12,452 nt of DNA from JBAXPW01 sp037132015 (GCA_037132015.1 JBAXPW010000038.1:1-12452), one strand, 5' to 3'. Counted from the first letter of the stretch, positions 1 through 6,382 are shown. The notes: generated by a model not told the origin, from the sequence alone. Made by a program: numbers and translations.

Positions 1-1
1 T

Positions 2-274
2 TTAGGATGTTCTATTTAGCGTGTTAACTGGTACAGGGAACGGGGTGCGTATCCCTGCTTGTCTTATCTCCCGAGCACAATCTTTCCATTTATGAAGTGA
101 TTCTGCACGTCGGTCTCGACGCCATTGAGCATCCACCTCTTTAATATTATCTAATGCTTGATTAACCTGTTGATCTGTATTAAGCGTAACAATAGGAAGT
201 GAATGACGAGTAATAGCATGTTTCGGTCCGATAATAGTTGTTTGGCTATCGTTATATTGAAGATTTTCAACCAT
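2..274 (-). CDS. Hypothetical 90-aa protein
   Basis: I do not recognise this protein. It is complete: ATG at 274-272 and a TAA stop at 4-2. It is soluble, with no signal peptide or membrane segment. The middle (about residues 33-70) is rich in charged residues and alternates R/K with D/E, including WRRDRRAESLHKWKD, which suggests a basic amphipathic helix; the C-terminus is proline-rich (TPFPVPVNT). A TATAAT hexamer sits at 285-280, only 5 nt before the ATG, so the transcript is probably leaderless and no Shine-Dalgarno is seen; this supports the chosen start. It diverges from the 319-aa gene at 466. Function unknown; a small regulatory or nucleic-acid-binding protein is possible but nothing proves it. 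Confidence 0.6.
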   Translation of the reverse strand: MVENLQYNDSQTTIIGPKHAITRHSLPIVTLNTDQQVNQALDNIKEVDAQWRRDRRAESLHKWKDCAREIRQAGIRTPFPVPVNTLNRTS

Positions 275-279
275 AAAGT

Positions 280-285
280 ATTATA
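280..285 (-). promoter_or_regulatory. -10 box of the 90-aa gene (leaderless type)
   Basis: Consensus TATAAT on the minus strand, separated from the ATG at 274 by the five bases ACTTT. Transcription would begin at or next to the A of the ATG. No convincing -35 is seen; TTGTGA lies about 19 bp upstream. Confidence 0.5.
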
Positions 286-335
286 TATAAAATCAATCAA
301 TCTTTCACAATATAAATCCAAATTGGGTTTAATTC

Positions 336-410
336 TCCGTCTTTCTGACTGTCCATAGCGACTCCAGTTTATCCCACACAGTGGGGAATCTGTAGCCTCT
401 GCACAGACTC
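336..410. other. GC-richer island with three consecutive short hairpins
   Basis: Between two divergent genes, roughly 340-412 has close to 50% GC in a strongly AT-rich setting. Three hairpins can be drawn in series: GACTG 347-351 with CAGTT 365-369 (one G-U pair); TCCCAC 372-377 with GTGGGG 381-386 around an ACA loop; TCTGT 389-393 with ACAGA 403-407. Locally raised GC with stems in an AT-rich genome is a common sign of structured RNA, but no known family is recognised, there is no T-run, and the strand is unclear. Confidence 0.25.
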
Positions 411-458
411 AATAAAGAATTAGAACTGACACATATGGAAATAGGAGATGTAGTTTGC

Positions 459-464
459 TATACT
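459..464 (+). promoter_or_regulatory. Extended -10 upstream of the 319-aa gene
   Basis: TATACT preceded by TGC (456-464) has the extended -10 form seen at other genes here. It lies only 1 nt before the GTG at 466, so that GTG would fall outside a transcript started from it. A second TATAAT at 478-483 would serve a start near 490-493. The true start of the downstream gene is therefore uncertain. Confidence 0.35.
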
Positions 465-465
465 A

Positions 466-1425
466 GTGAGTTATACATATAATAAACATATTTTGTTAGA
501 AAAATATTCACCTCCCTCAGATTACATTTTGCCACCCGCAACACAGGAGTTTTTTTATAAACTACGCGATAGAAGGAGCGCAATTAGGTGTATGATTGCA
601 TTGTTATCACCAAGAGAAAGATCAGTTCCCAGTCCAGATTATGAAGCATATGGCCTACCACCACCTACTAACGAAGGTTCTTATGGCGTTAATGAATTGA
701 CAAGAATTGTGTTTAATTATGCGCCAAGCACTCAGCAAGTTGATGCTTTGATTCGTGCTCATCAAGAATTAGAAAAAAAAGGAATACAAACTGATCTTTA
801 TGCTACTACAGCGTGGCTAACTTTAGAAGGTGGAGAACGTGGAGTACCTCATTTATATGCCATAAATAATCATGGTGATGACACAATTTCAACAGTGAGC
901 GAATATACAAATACAGATCGTTCAGGCGACCTTCAGATTGCAGGAATACAACCGTTTGACTTCATGAATGCATATAATTTAAGAAAACTTGTAAAAGATG
1001 TTATTGGAAGTGATACAACAACATTAACAAATGTAGCAAACTCAATATTGTCTAATAGTCAGTGGATAATAAAACAAACTCAATGGAGTTATGTAAATTC
1101 TCCATACACTAAATTACTCAGTTGTTATTTAGATCCAAAAAGTAGGTCTTTGTATCGTCCTGTTGATCTTGGAAAGATTGCTTCTTCACGCGCAGAATAT
1201 AAATATAAGGAGCTCAATTTTCATACAAATATAGTGCTAAAAGATCCTCGTATTGCTTTGATTGGAAATACTGAAGCTATAAGTAGATCACTTATTCCCG
1301 CACTTCAAGATCCAAATAAAGTCGTTTATGGATATATTGAAAAAATTAAGAGACAAATCTTATCAAATATGATGCAAGCCACATATTATAGACGCCATGC
1401 TCTCGTAAATGCTCAAGCATCATAA
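466..1425 (+). CDS. Hypothetical 319-aa protein
   Basis: Unrecognised. The frame opens after a TAG at 451-453 and ends with TAA at 1423-1425. The GTG at 466 is the longest start; TTG at 493 is an alternative better placed relative to the -10 boxes at 459 and 478. The first in-frame ATG comes only at residue 43, too far in to be likely. The protein looks soluble and cytosolic, with no signal peptide or membrane segment. It has a proline-rich stretch near residues 55-70, a compact middle (about 95-145), and a basic C-terminal region (about 240-315) ending in YYRRHALVNAQAS. No catalytic motif stands out. It diverges from the 90-aa gene and has no same-strand partner nearby, so context gives no hint of function. 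Confidence 0.6.
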   Translation: MSYTYNKHILLEKYSPPSDYILPPATQEFFYKLRDRRSAIRCMIALLSPRERSVPSPDYEAYGLPPPTNEGSYGVNELTRIVFNYAPSTQQVDALIRAHQELEKKGIQTDLYATTAWLTLEGGERGVPHLYAINNHGDDTISTVSEYTNTDRSGDLQIAGIQPFDFMNAYNLRKLVKDVIGSDTTTLTNVANSILSNSQWIIKQTQWSYVNSPYTKLLSCYLDPKSRSLYRPVDLGKIASSRAEYKYKELNFHTNIVLKDPRIALIGNTEAISRSLIPALQDPNKVVYGYIEKIKRQILSNMMQATYYRRHALVNAQAS

Positions 1426-1762
1426 GATTTCCGTAATAGATGGGCACGTATATAGTAAAAATACAGAATAGAGCTATAAAATAGTTTATCACCTCTCCCC
1501 TATCGTAATAATTATCATAAAATAGCAAAAGCGCAATTACAATTAGATTATTTAATTAAAATAAACAATTGTAATTGTATACATTAAAATAACTTATCAA
1601 TAAAGTTTATTTATCACTAAAAACTCTTTGTAAGACGTCGTTTAATGTAAGTGAATTGATTTTTATAACAATCCTCTAATAGTAAGCAAAATAAAATTTT
1701 ATATGAAGAAAGCTGTATCAAAATTTTGAAGTTCCTCACTCCCCTCCTCCCATTTTTTTGAC
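1426..1762. other. AT-rich intergenic gap
   Basis: No credible coding frame on either strand. It contains the long AT-rich inverted repeat at 1534-1577 and a 12-bp palindrome TCAAAATTTTGA at 1718-1729. It separates the 3' end of the 319-aa gene from the terminator of the oppositely oriented 67-aa gene. Confidence 0.5.
1534..1577. repeat. Inverted repeat, 11-bp perfect arms with nested inner stem
   Basis: Arms CAATTACAATT (1534-1544) and AATTGTAATTG (1567-1577) are exact reverse complements around a 22-nt spacer. The spacer itself contains TTATTT and AAATAA, which can pair inside. It lies about 110 nt after the 319-aa gene. It lacks the GC-rich stem and T-run of a normal terminator, so its role (weak termination, cruciform, binding site) is open. 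Confidence 0.45.
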
Positions 1763-1791
1763 AAAAAAACCCCACACCTTTCGGTGCGGGG
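1763..1791 (-). terminator. Rho-independent terminator of the 67-aa gene
   Basis: Read on the minus strand, CCCCGCACC pairs with GGTGTGGGG through nine pairs (one G-U) around a GAAA tetraloop (1791-1770), followed by seven T (1769-1763). It begins 22 nt after the stop codon. The GU pair becomes an A-C mismatch on the plus strand, which shows the hairpin is built for the minus-strand transcript. Confidence 0.92.
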
Positions 1792-1813
1792 CGTAAACGT
1801 CTGAAAATAACTA

Positions 1814-2017
1814 TTATTCTTCAGGTGCACTTGTAGCGTTCCATGTTGCTTCACTAACAAATTTTGTTAGTTTTGTTCCATCAAGTTCTGCTCTAAAAGC
1901 ATAACGTACCTGAGTTTTACCATCTTTTGTGGTACGAACATATTTTGTCTTTTTGATTTTATCGTCATCCACTGCAACTTTCTTGCGGTTTTTTACATCG
2001 TAAAAATCGACTGCCAT
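1814..2017 (-). CDS. Small basic 67-aa protein, probably well expressed
   Basis: Short soluble protein, MAVDFYDVKNRKK... to ...ATSAPEE. It has many Lys/Arg residues in the first two thirds, alternating polar/hydrophobic stretches (TKYVRTTKDGKTQVRYAFRAE) suggesting a small beta-sheet fold, and an acidic last few residues. It resembles in general style small conserved proteins found in CPR genomes, but I cannot name a family or function. Expression signals are unusually complete: consensus -35 (2116-2111), -10 at 2092-2087, a leader of about 60 nt, Shine-Dalgarno GGAGGTGA six bases before the ATG, and a strong terminator 22 nt after the stop. This monocistronic unit looks built for high translation, which argues strongly that it is real. 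A nucleic-acid-binding or ribosome-associated role is possible but is inference. Confidence 0.85.
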   Translation of the reverse strand: MAVDFYDVKNRKKVAVDDDKIKKTKYVRTTKDGKTQVRYAFRAELDGTKLTKFVSEATWNATSAPEE

Positions 2018-2023
2018 TTATTT

Positions 2024-2037
2024 TCACCTCCCCCCCC
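2024..2037 (-). promoter_or_regulatory. Very strong Shine-Dalgarno joined to a G8 run
   Basis: On the minus strand eight G (2037-2030) run directly into AGGTGA (2029-2024), giving GGAGGTGA, a full match to the anti-Shine-Dalgarno. The spacer to the ATG at 2017 is six bases. It is the only strong Shine-Dalgarno in the window, and a G8 homopolymer is unusual in this AT-rich DNA. Confidence 0.85.
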
Positions 2038-2086
2038 TTTGAATAAATAAAAATCTAAATCAAATTTGACCGAGTTCAACTCACTC

Positions 2087-2116
2087 ATCCTACATTAACT
2101 TCCTTATACCTGTCAA
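2087..2116 (-). promoter_or_regulatory. Promoter of the 67-aa gene
   Basis: TTGACA (2116-2111), a perfect -35 consensus, is followed after 18 bp by TAGGAT (2092-2087), a 4/6 match to the -10. Transcription would begin near 2080, leaving a leader of about 63 nt that carries the Shine-Dalgarno. Confidence 0.6.
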
Positions 2117-2221
2117 GGTCAATTCAGATTGTTATAGATATATAAAATATGTATCATGGTACACAACAATATCTCAATCTATATTAACTTGTGCTTGATC
2201 ATGAAATTAAATCGGAGAAAT

Positions 2222-2230
2222 TGCTATAAT
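2222..2230 (+). promoter_or_regulatory. Extended -10 of the iron-permease gene (leaderless type)
   Basis: TGC plus consensus TATAAT (2225-2230), then the five bases TTCGC and the ATG at 2236. Transcription is expected to begin at the start codon; no Shine-Dalgarno is properly placed. Confidence 0.65.
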
Positions 2231-2235
2231 TTCGC

Positions 2236-3066
2236 ATGATGACCATAGCTCTCATAGCTTTTCGTGAATTTTTTGAAGCATTTATTATTGTTGGTGTGTT
2301 CTGGGGGATATCTCAAACGATGCAACTAAAAAAGGAGATAGAAATTTGTATCGCAACAGGGACAGGAATTCTGCTATCGCTTGCCGTTTCAGTTATCACC
2401 TTCTTTCTGGGCGAAAAAGCACGTGGAATTCTCAATGAGGAAAATGCCGAAACACTCAGCGCACTACTCATGATAGCTTCAGGCATATTTATCGCATATG
2501 TTGCGGTATCACTTCATAACAATATTCAACAACACAGGAGTAAAAAACTCATGGATACAAAAGAAAAAATGAACAATCTCTTTTTCAAATCTCCATTATT
2601 TGTTACGATTATGATACTTGTGATTCGTGAAGGATTTGAAATAGCTTTATTTTCGGCAAGCACTTCCCTATTTTCGACGTTTCTCTCAAATATTGGTGGA
2701 TTACTCATTGGATTTATGATGGCTTCATTTTTTGGATTGGTGGCATTTTTTATCTATATTCAATTTCCAATCCAAAAAGTTTTTAAATCAACAGAATGTG
2801 TGATGATATTTTTTGGTTCAGTTTTCGTTCAAAATGGCATTACCAAATTGGCCCATGAAGTGTTCCATTTTAATTTGAATTCTGTATTCCCTCTGAGACT
2901 AGATTTGTTGCCATCAGATGATTCTGTCTTTGGTGATATGATACATAGTATTTTTGGAATAGAAAGAGAATTTAGCTTTTTCAGATTGGCTATTATGACG
3001 ATTTATTTTATTATATTTTGGATGGTTTCGATCAAAATCTCGCCTCGTCTCTCAAAGCATAGTTGA
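2236..3066 (+). CDS. FTR1/EfeU-family iron permease
   Basis: Polytopic membrane protein of 276 aa, the usual length for bacterial FTR1/EfeU permeases, which move iron across the cytoplasmic membrane. Both family-defining R-E-x-x-E motifs are present: REFFE at residues 10-14 in the first membrane segment and REGFE at 131-135 in the fourth; their Glu residues bind iron in characterised members. Membrane segments lie roughly at 4-25, 38-58, 75-94, 118-140, 150-175, 183-203 and 250-268. The loop at 95-117 is Lys-rich, as expected for a cytoplasmic loop. The first motif has FF where GL is usual. The start follows an extended -10 at five bases, and the TGA stop is at 3064-3066. No EfeO, EfeB or multicopper oxidase partner is in the window. 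It lies upstream of a Fur-type gene with its own promoter, so iron uptake is likely, though other divalent or trivalent metals cannot be excluded. Confidence 0.85.
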   Translation: MMTIALIAFREFFEAFIIVGVFWGISQTMQLKKEIEICIATGTGILLSLAVSVITFFLGEKARGILNEENAETLSALLMIASGIFIAYVAVSLHNNIQQHRSKKLMDTKEKMNNLFFKSPLFVTIMILVIREGFEIALFSASTSLFSTFLSNIGGLLIGFMMASFFGLVAFFIYIQFPIQKVFKSTECVMIFFGSVFVQNGITKLAHEVFHFNLNSVFPLRLDLLPSDDSVFGDMIHSIFGIEREFSFFRLAIMTIYFIIFWMVSIKISPRLSKHS

Positions 3067-3373
3067 GGTCATCTTAAGCTTCAAAGTCAAAAATCCCTCT
3101 GCAAAGAGCTAAAACATAAATTTCAAGCTCAATTTTTGCGGTAAATGAAATTTTTTACGTTTAAATAAAACATAGCATTGTAGAGCCCCAAATAATAACG
3201 TCCCAAAAATACTACAGGTCTGATTTCAAGATCACGAACTGTACTCTTACAAGGAATATTGATATGATTCAGCGTTTAAGCATAATACGCATGTCAACAC
3301 AGAGCCCCAAACAATCTGTATATATCAATAAATAATCGTAATTCTTCTCAATGAGAGATTGGATATTTAGTAT

Positions 3374-3388
3374 TGCAAATCATTTGCA
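3374..3388. promoter_or_regulatory. Fur/Zur-type operator, perfect 7-1-7 palindrome
   Basis: TGCAAAT-C-ATTTGCA is an exact inverted repeat in the 7-1-7 arrangement known for Fur, Zur and PerR boxes of Gram-positive bacteria (general form xxxxAATnATTxxxx, met here by AATCATT). It ends 8 bp before the -10 of the Fur-family gene and covers the -35 to spacer region, so bound repressor would block RNA polymerase. This points to autoregulation. Confidence 0.75.
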
Positions 3389-3393
3389 TTTAC

Positions 3394-3402
3394 TGTTATA
3401 AT
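3394..3402 (+). promoter_or_regulatory. Extended -10 of the Fur-type gene
   Basis: TGT plus consensus TATAAT (3397-3402), seven bases before the ATG at 3410. The predicted start is at or one base from the ATG, so the mRNA is probably leaderless. The 7-1-7 operator lies just upstream. Confidence 0.65.
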
Positions 3403-3409
3403 ATCCCAC

Positions 3410-3826
3410 ATGAGTAAGGCATATTCACAACTAAAAAAACTTGATTTAAAGGCTACAACAGCTCGCAAACAAATACTCAATCTTTTTCAGGAAAACCCCT
3501 TCCCTATGGATGTTCAGGTGATTTTTGAAAAGTTGAATACTGCAGGAGAAAAAACAGATAGAGCAACTATTTATAGAATCCTAGGTACTTTTATTCTAAA
3601 AGGAGTTGTAAAACAATTAGATTTTCAGGAAGGTAAATTCCGATATGAATTGGCTTCGCTCCCCCACCATCATCACTTGATTTGTGAATCGTGCGGACAT
3701 GTTGACGATGTACAAGATTGTGTTATTCAAAAGGAATTGGAACAGTATATCTCAAAGGCAAATAACTTTACTATCACGACGCACAGATTGGATTTTTTTG
3801 GACAGTGTGGGAAATGTAAATTATGA
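3410..3826 (+). CDS. Fur-family metal-responsive repressor (Zur/Fur)
   Basis: 138 aa, typical Fur-family length. The N-terminal winged helix contains the recognition-helix signature TDRATIYRILGTF (residues 49-61). The C-terminal dimerisation and metal domain shows E80, the HHHH run at 86-89, CESC (C92, C95), H125 in THRLDFFG, and CGKC (C133, C136); the two CxxC pairs form the structural zinc site. It is a DNA-binding repressor that uses metal as corepressor. The perfect 7-1-7 palindrome before its own promoter suggests autoregulation, and the downstream Zn/Mn-type ABC importer suggests it is a Zur; Fur or Mur are alternatives that sequence alone cannot exclude. The TGA stop is followed by another in-frame TGA. 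The importer's first gene begins 113 bp downstream, so co-transcription is possible. Confidence 0.93.
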   Translation: MSKAYSQLKKLDLKATTARKQILNLFQENPFPMDVQVIFEKLNTAGEKTDRATIYRILGTFILKGVVKQLDFQEGKFRYELASLPHHHHLICESCGHVDDVQDCVIQKELEQYISKANNFTITTHRLDFFGQCGKCKL

Positions 3827-3921
3827 TGAATGATTAATGTATAGATTAAGGAAAGATATTATGTCATTCCAAACTAGTTTCGGGATTCATGGGTTATAAA
3901 GTCGAAAATGTCTTTACCACT

Positions 3922-3936
3922 TGTAAATTATTTTAA
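3922..3936. promoter_or_regulatory. Possible degenerate Fur/Zur box before the binding-protein gene
   Basis: TGTAAATTATTTTAA matches 11 of 15 positions of the perfect operator at 3374 and keeps the AATnATT core. It ends 3 bp before the ATG at 3940 and overlaps a possible -10 (TAAATT, 3924-3929). Most matched positions are A/T, so chance is a real alternative. Confidence 0.25.
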
Positions 3937-3939
3937 ATT

Positions 3940-4842
3940 ATGAATCGTTCAATATTGCTACTTGGAGGAATGGGAATTATCATACTGGTACTTTTGTATA
4001 TATATGTGAGTGTTCCCTCTCCAAAAAAGAGAATAGTTAAACCAAAGGTGATTACAGCAGGAAGGCCAAAGATTTCTACAACGATTTATTCTATATATAG
4101 TCTCACAAAATTATTAGTTGGAGATAAGGTAGAGGTTGTGCTTTTATTGCCTTCAGGAGTTGATACTCATCACTTTGAGCCCGGTCCTGCAACTATTGAA
4201 AATGCCCAAAATTCGAGGCTAATTTTATCCATTGGACATGGAATTGATCCTTGGGCAAATAAGGTATCTCAAGCATTAAATATAAAAATTCTTCCTACTG
4301 ATCAAGGCATTTCTCTTATTCAATATGAAGACAAAACAACTGATCCCCATTACTTTTTGTCCTTGAAAAATATGGCTATTATGGCAACTTTTATTACCTC
4401 AATATTACAATCTGAATTTCCGTCGGATACACAATTTTTTCAATTACGCTCTAATGAAATTCAAACTCGATTAAAGAATCTTGATACAGAAATAACAGAA
4501 CAAATGAAGAAAGTAGAAAATAAAAATATTGCAACACTTCACGATGCATGGGGATATTTGGCACGAGATTACGGAATCAACATAGTAGGAAGTCTCGAAC
4601 CAGAAGGACGAGATATCACACCAAAAGAGCTGGTTTCTCTGTTAGAAAGCATCAAGAAATATAATGTAAAAGTAGTATTTTCACAACCTGCTTATGTAGG
4701 CGCAACTTTGGAGAAATTTGCTCGTGAAAATGGATTGCAGGTAGTTTATATCAGTCCGATCGAAAGTCAAGGATCAAGAAACGATGATGTTATCAGAATA
4801 TTTGAAAACAATATGCAAACGATTATCAAAGCGTTACACTAA
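3940..4842 (+). CDS. Zn/Mn ABC transporter, metal-binding protein (ZnuA/TroA family)
   Basis: 300 aa. Residues 4-23 form a membrane anchor with no lipobox cysteine, so the protein is probably tethered outside the cell by an uncleaved helix. The cluster A-I family layout is clear: an N-lobe beginning near residue 36 (KVITAGRPKISTTIYS); metal ligands in THHFEP (H77/H78), DPHYF (H137) and LHDAW (H201); and a C-lobe with GRDITPKEL (223-231). The fourth ligand, usually Asp or Glu near LDP, would be E275 in ISPIES. The His-rich loop of many zinc-specific members is missing, the segment at 120-135 being short and acidic, so Zn versus Mn cannot be decided from the ligands. It captures metal and passes it to the permease encoded downstream. 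It begins a three-gene operon; the next ATG is 8 nt after its stop. Confidence 0.9.
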   Translation: MNRSILLLGGMGIIILVLLYIYVSVPSPKKRIVKPKVITAGRPKISTTIYSIYSLTKLLVGDKVEVVLLLPSGVDTHHFEPGPATIENAQNSRLILSIGHGIDPWANKVSQALNIKILPTDQGISLIQYEDKTTDPHYFLSLKNMAIMATFITSILQSEFPSDTQFFQLRSNEIQTRLKNLDTEITEQMKKVENKNIATLHDAWGYLARDYGINIVGSLEPEGRDITPKELVSLLESIKKYNVKVVFSQPAYVGATLEKFARENGLQVVYISPIESQGSRNDDVIRIFENNMQTIIKALH

Positions 4843-4850
4843 GAATTTTT

Positions 4851-5567
4851 ATGAATAATAGTTCTGCCATACAGTCAAAAAATCTAACAGTTGAGTTTGA
4901 TACAAAGGTGATTATCTCCGATCTTACGTTGTCAATTCCTTATCGCTCGATCACCGTAATTATTGGTCCCAATGGATCGGGAAAGTCTACTCTTTTGAAG
5001 GCTCTACTAGGATTAGTCCCCTATTCAGGCTCAATCACTCTGTTTGAGGGTGATATGCTCAATCTTAATATTGGATATGTTCCTCAACATACAGAATTTG
5101 ATCGTACGATCCCTATGACAGTATTTGATCTTCTCAGACTTAGTTTATACCAGAAATCACCAAAAAATCAATTACAGAGCATCACAGAGGCATTAAAAGA
5201 GCTTGATATCGAGGATTTAGCTCAAAAACCACTTAGAGAACTCTCTGGAGGTCAATTTCAGCGAGTTCTTATTGCAAGAGCAATTCAGGATGAGCCTAAG
5301 TTGCTCATACTGGATGAAGCATCTGCAGGTATAGACTATGTTGGTGTAAAGGGGCTCCACGAAGTCCTAAAGCATCTCAAAGAGATCCATAATACGACTA
5401 TTCTTATGGTGTCCCATGAGATTAATATTATTCCTGAGATTGCAGATAGGGTAATTTGTCTTGGACATGGGTATTCTTATTGTGGTGAAGCCACAAACGC
5501 CCTAACTCAAGAGCACATAATTCGACTATTTTCAGAAAAAGTTAAGTGGCATGACCATCATTCTTAA
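4851..5567 (+). CDS. Zn/Mn ABC transporter, ATP-binding protein (ZnuC family)
   Basis: 238 aa cytoplasmic ATPase with every ABC motif in order: Walker A GPNGSGKST (39-47), Q-loop Q79 (GYVPQH, typical of metal importers), signature LSGGQ (131-135), Walker B LLILDE (151-156) with catalytic E156, and H-loop H189 (MVSHE). The C-terminus ends in HDHHS, a small His cluster. It energises uptake with the binding protein encoded upstream and the permease that starts 5 nt after its stop. No Shine-Dalgarno precedes the ATG, which follows AATTTTT; translation may rely on coupling or an AT-rich unstructured start. The DEASAGID sequence after Walker B is typical of this subfamily. Confidence 0.93.
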   Translation: MNNSSAIQSKNLTVEFDTKVIISDLTLSIPYRSITVIIGPNGSGKSTLLKALLGLVPYSGSITLFEGDMLNLNIGYVPQHTEFDRTIPMTVFDLLRLSLYQKSPKNQLQSITEALKELDIEDLAQKPLRELSGGQFQRVLIARAIQDEPKLLILDEASAGIDYVGVKGLHEVLKHLKEIHNTTILMVSHEINIIPEIADRVICLGHGYSYCGEATNALTQEHIIRLFSEKVKWHDHHS

Positions 5568-5572
5568 TACAT

Positions 5573-6382
5573 ATGGATTTTATTCAGGCAGTTATACAAT
5601 ATGAATTTTTACAAAGAGCAATCATATCTGGTGTTTGTTTGGGTATGCTTTATGTGTGGCTGGGTCTTTTTACCTATATGAAGAAGATGTCATTCTATGC
5701 AGATGGTATAGCTCATGCATCTTTGCTCGGATTTGCACTCGGTTGGTACTTTAAACAATCTGACTTCCTAACATCAATACTATCGGCTATTATTTTTGGA
5801 TGTTTAGTTTATATTTTAGAGCGTCGAACAAGGATCGGGAATGATACTTTGATATCCATACTTTTTACTGGTGGTATGGCTTTAGGCATCATGGTTCTAT
5901 ATCTTTTACCGGGATATAAGCCAGATTTGCTTGCTTATCTCTTTGGAAACATCCTTACTATCACACAAATTGACTATATTGGCATCTCACTATTCTCAAT
6001 AGTTACTATCGCTTTAGGAATATGGCATCGTGATAAACTAACTCTAGTTTTTTATGATCCAATTGAGGCCAAACTCAAAAAAATAAATGTCGAAATATAT
6101 GAATTTTTGTTCTATATTGTCCTCTCCGTATCTATTATATTGGGGGTTAGATTGATGGGTGTAGTTTTGATATCAGCAATGCTTATACTACCAACGTTCA
6201 TTAGCATGTTATTATGCTCCAACCTAAAGCAGGTAATTATTAGCAGTTCTATAATCATTCTGCTAATAGTTACTATAGGGATATATATCTCATACTCTTT
6301 AAACCTCCCTACAGGACCTTCGGTAGTAATAGTGGGACTAGTTTTAGTTCTACTGTCATTAGTAAAACAAAAATTATCCTAA
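5573..6382 (+). CDS. Zn/Mn ABC transporter, permease (ZnuB family)
   Basis: 269 aa, strongly hydrophobic, with about seven or eight membrane helices; normal length for the ABC-3 permease family. Family features include MSFYADGIAHASLLGFALG (about residues 39-57), the conserved helix start with Asp and His; LFGNILTI (about 123-130); VRLMGVVLISAMLILP (about 192-207); and LPTGPSVVIVG near the C-terminus. It forms the membrane channel as a homodimer with the ATPase encoded upstream. Its ATG lies 5 nt after the ATPase stop, without a Shine-Dalgarno. It ends the metal block, and no clear terminator follows before the long gene-free gap. Confidence 0.9.
   Translation: MDFIQAVIQYEFLQRAIISGVCLGMLYVWLGLFTYMKKMSFYADGIAHASLLGFALGWYFKQSDFLTSILSAIIFGCLVYILERRTRIGNDTLISILFTGGMALGIMVLYLLPGYKPDLLAYLFGNILTITQIDYIGISLFSIVTIALGIWHRDKLTLVFYDPIEAKLKKINVEIYEFLFYIVLSVSIILGVRLMGVVLISAMLILPTFISMLLCSNLKQVIISSSIIILLIVTIGIYISYSLNLPTGPSVVIVGLVLVLLSLVKQKLS

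Larger units (their letters stand above)
3067..3409. other. Intergenic region upstream of the Fur-type gene
   Basis: No credible gene and no clear terminator for the permease. It holds an 11-base direct repeat AGAGCCCCAAA at 3182-3192 and 3301-3311 and, at its right end, the operator and promoter of the Fur-type gene. Confidence 0.5.

Noticed and set aside
3126..3162. Possible terminator after the iron permease (GTAAA/TTTAC stem)
   Set aside because: Only about five AT-rich pairs with a long loop and no proper T-run after the stem.
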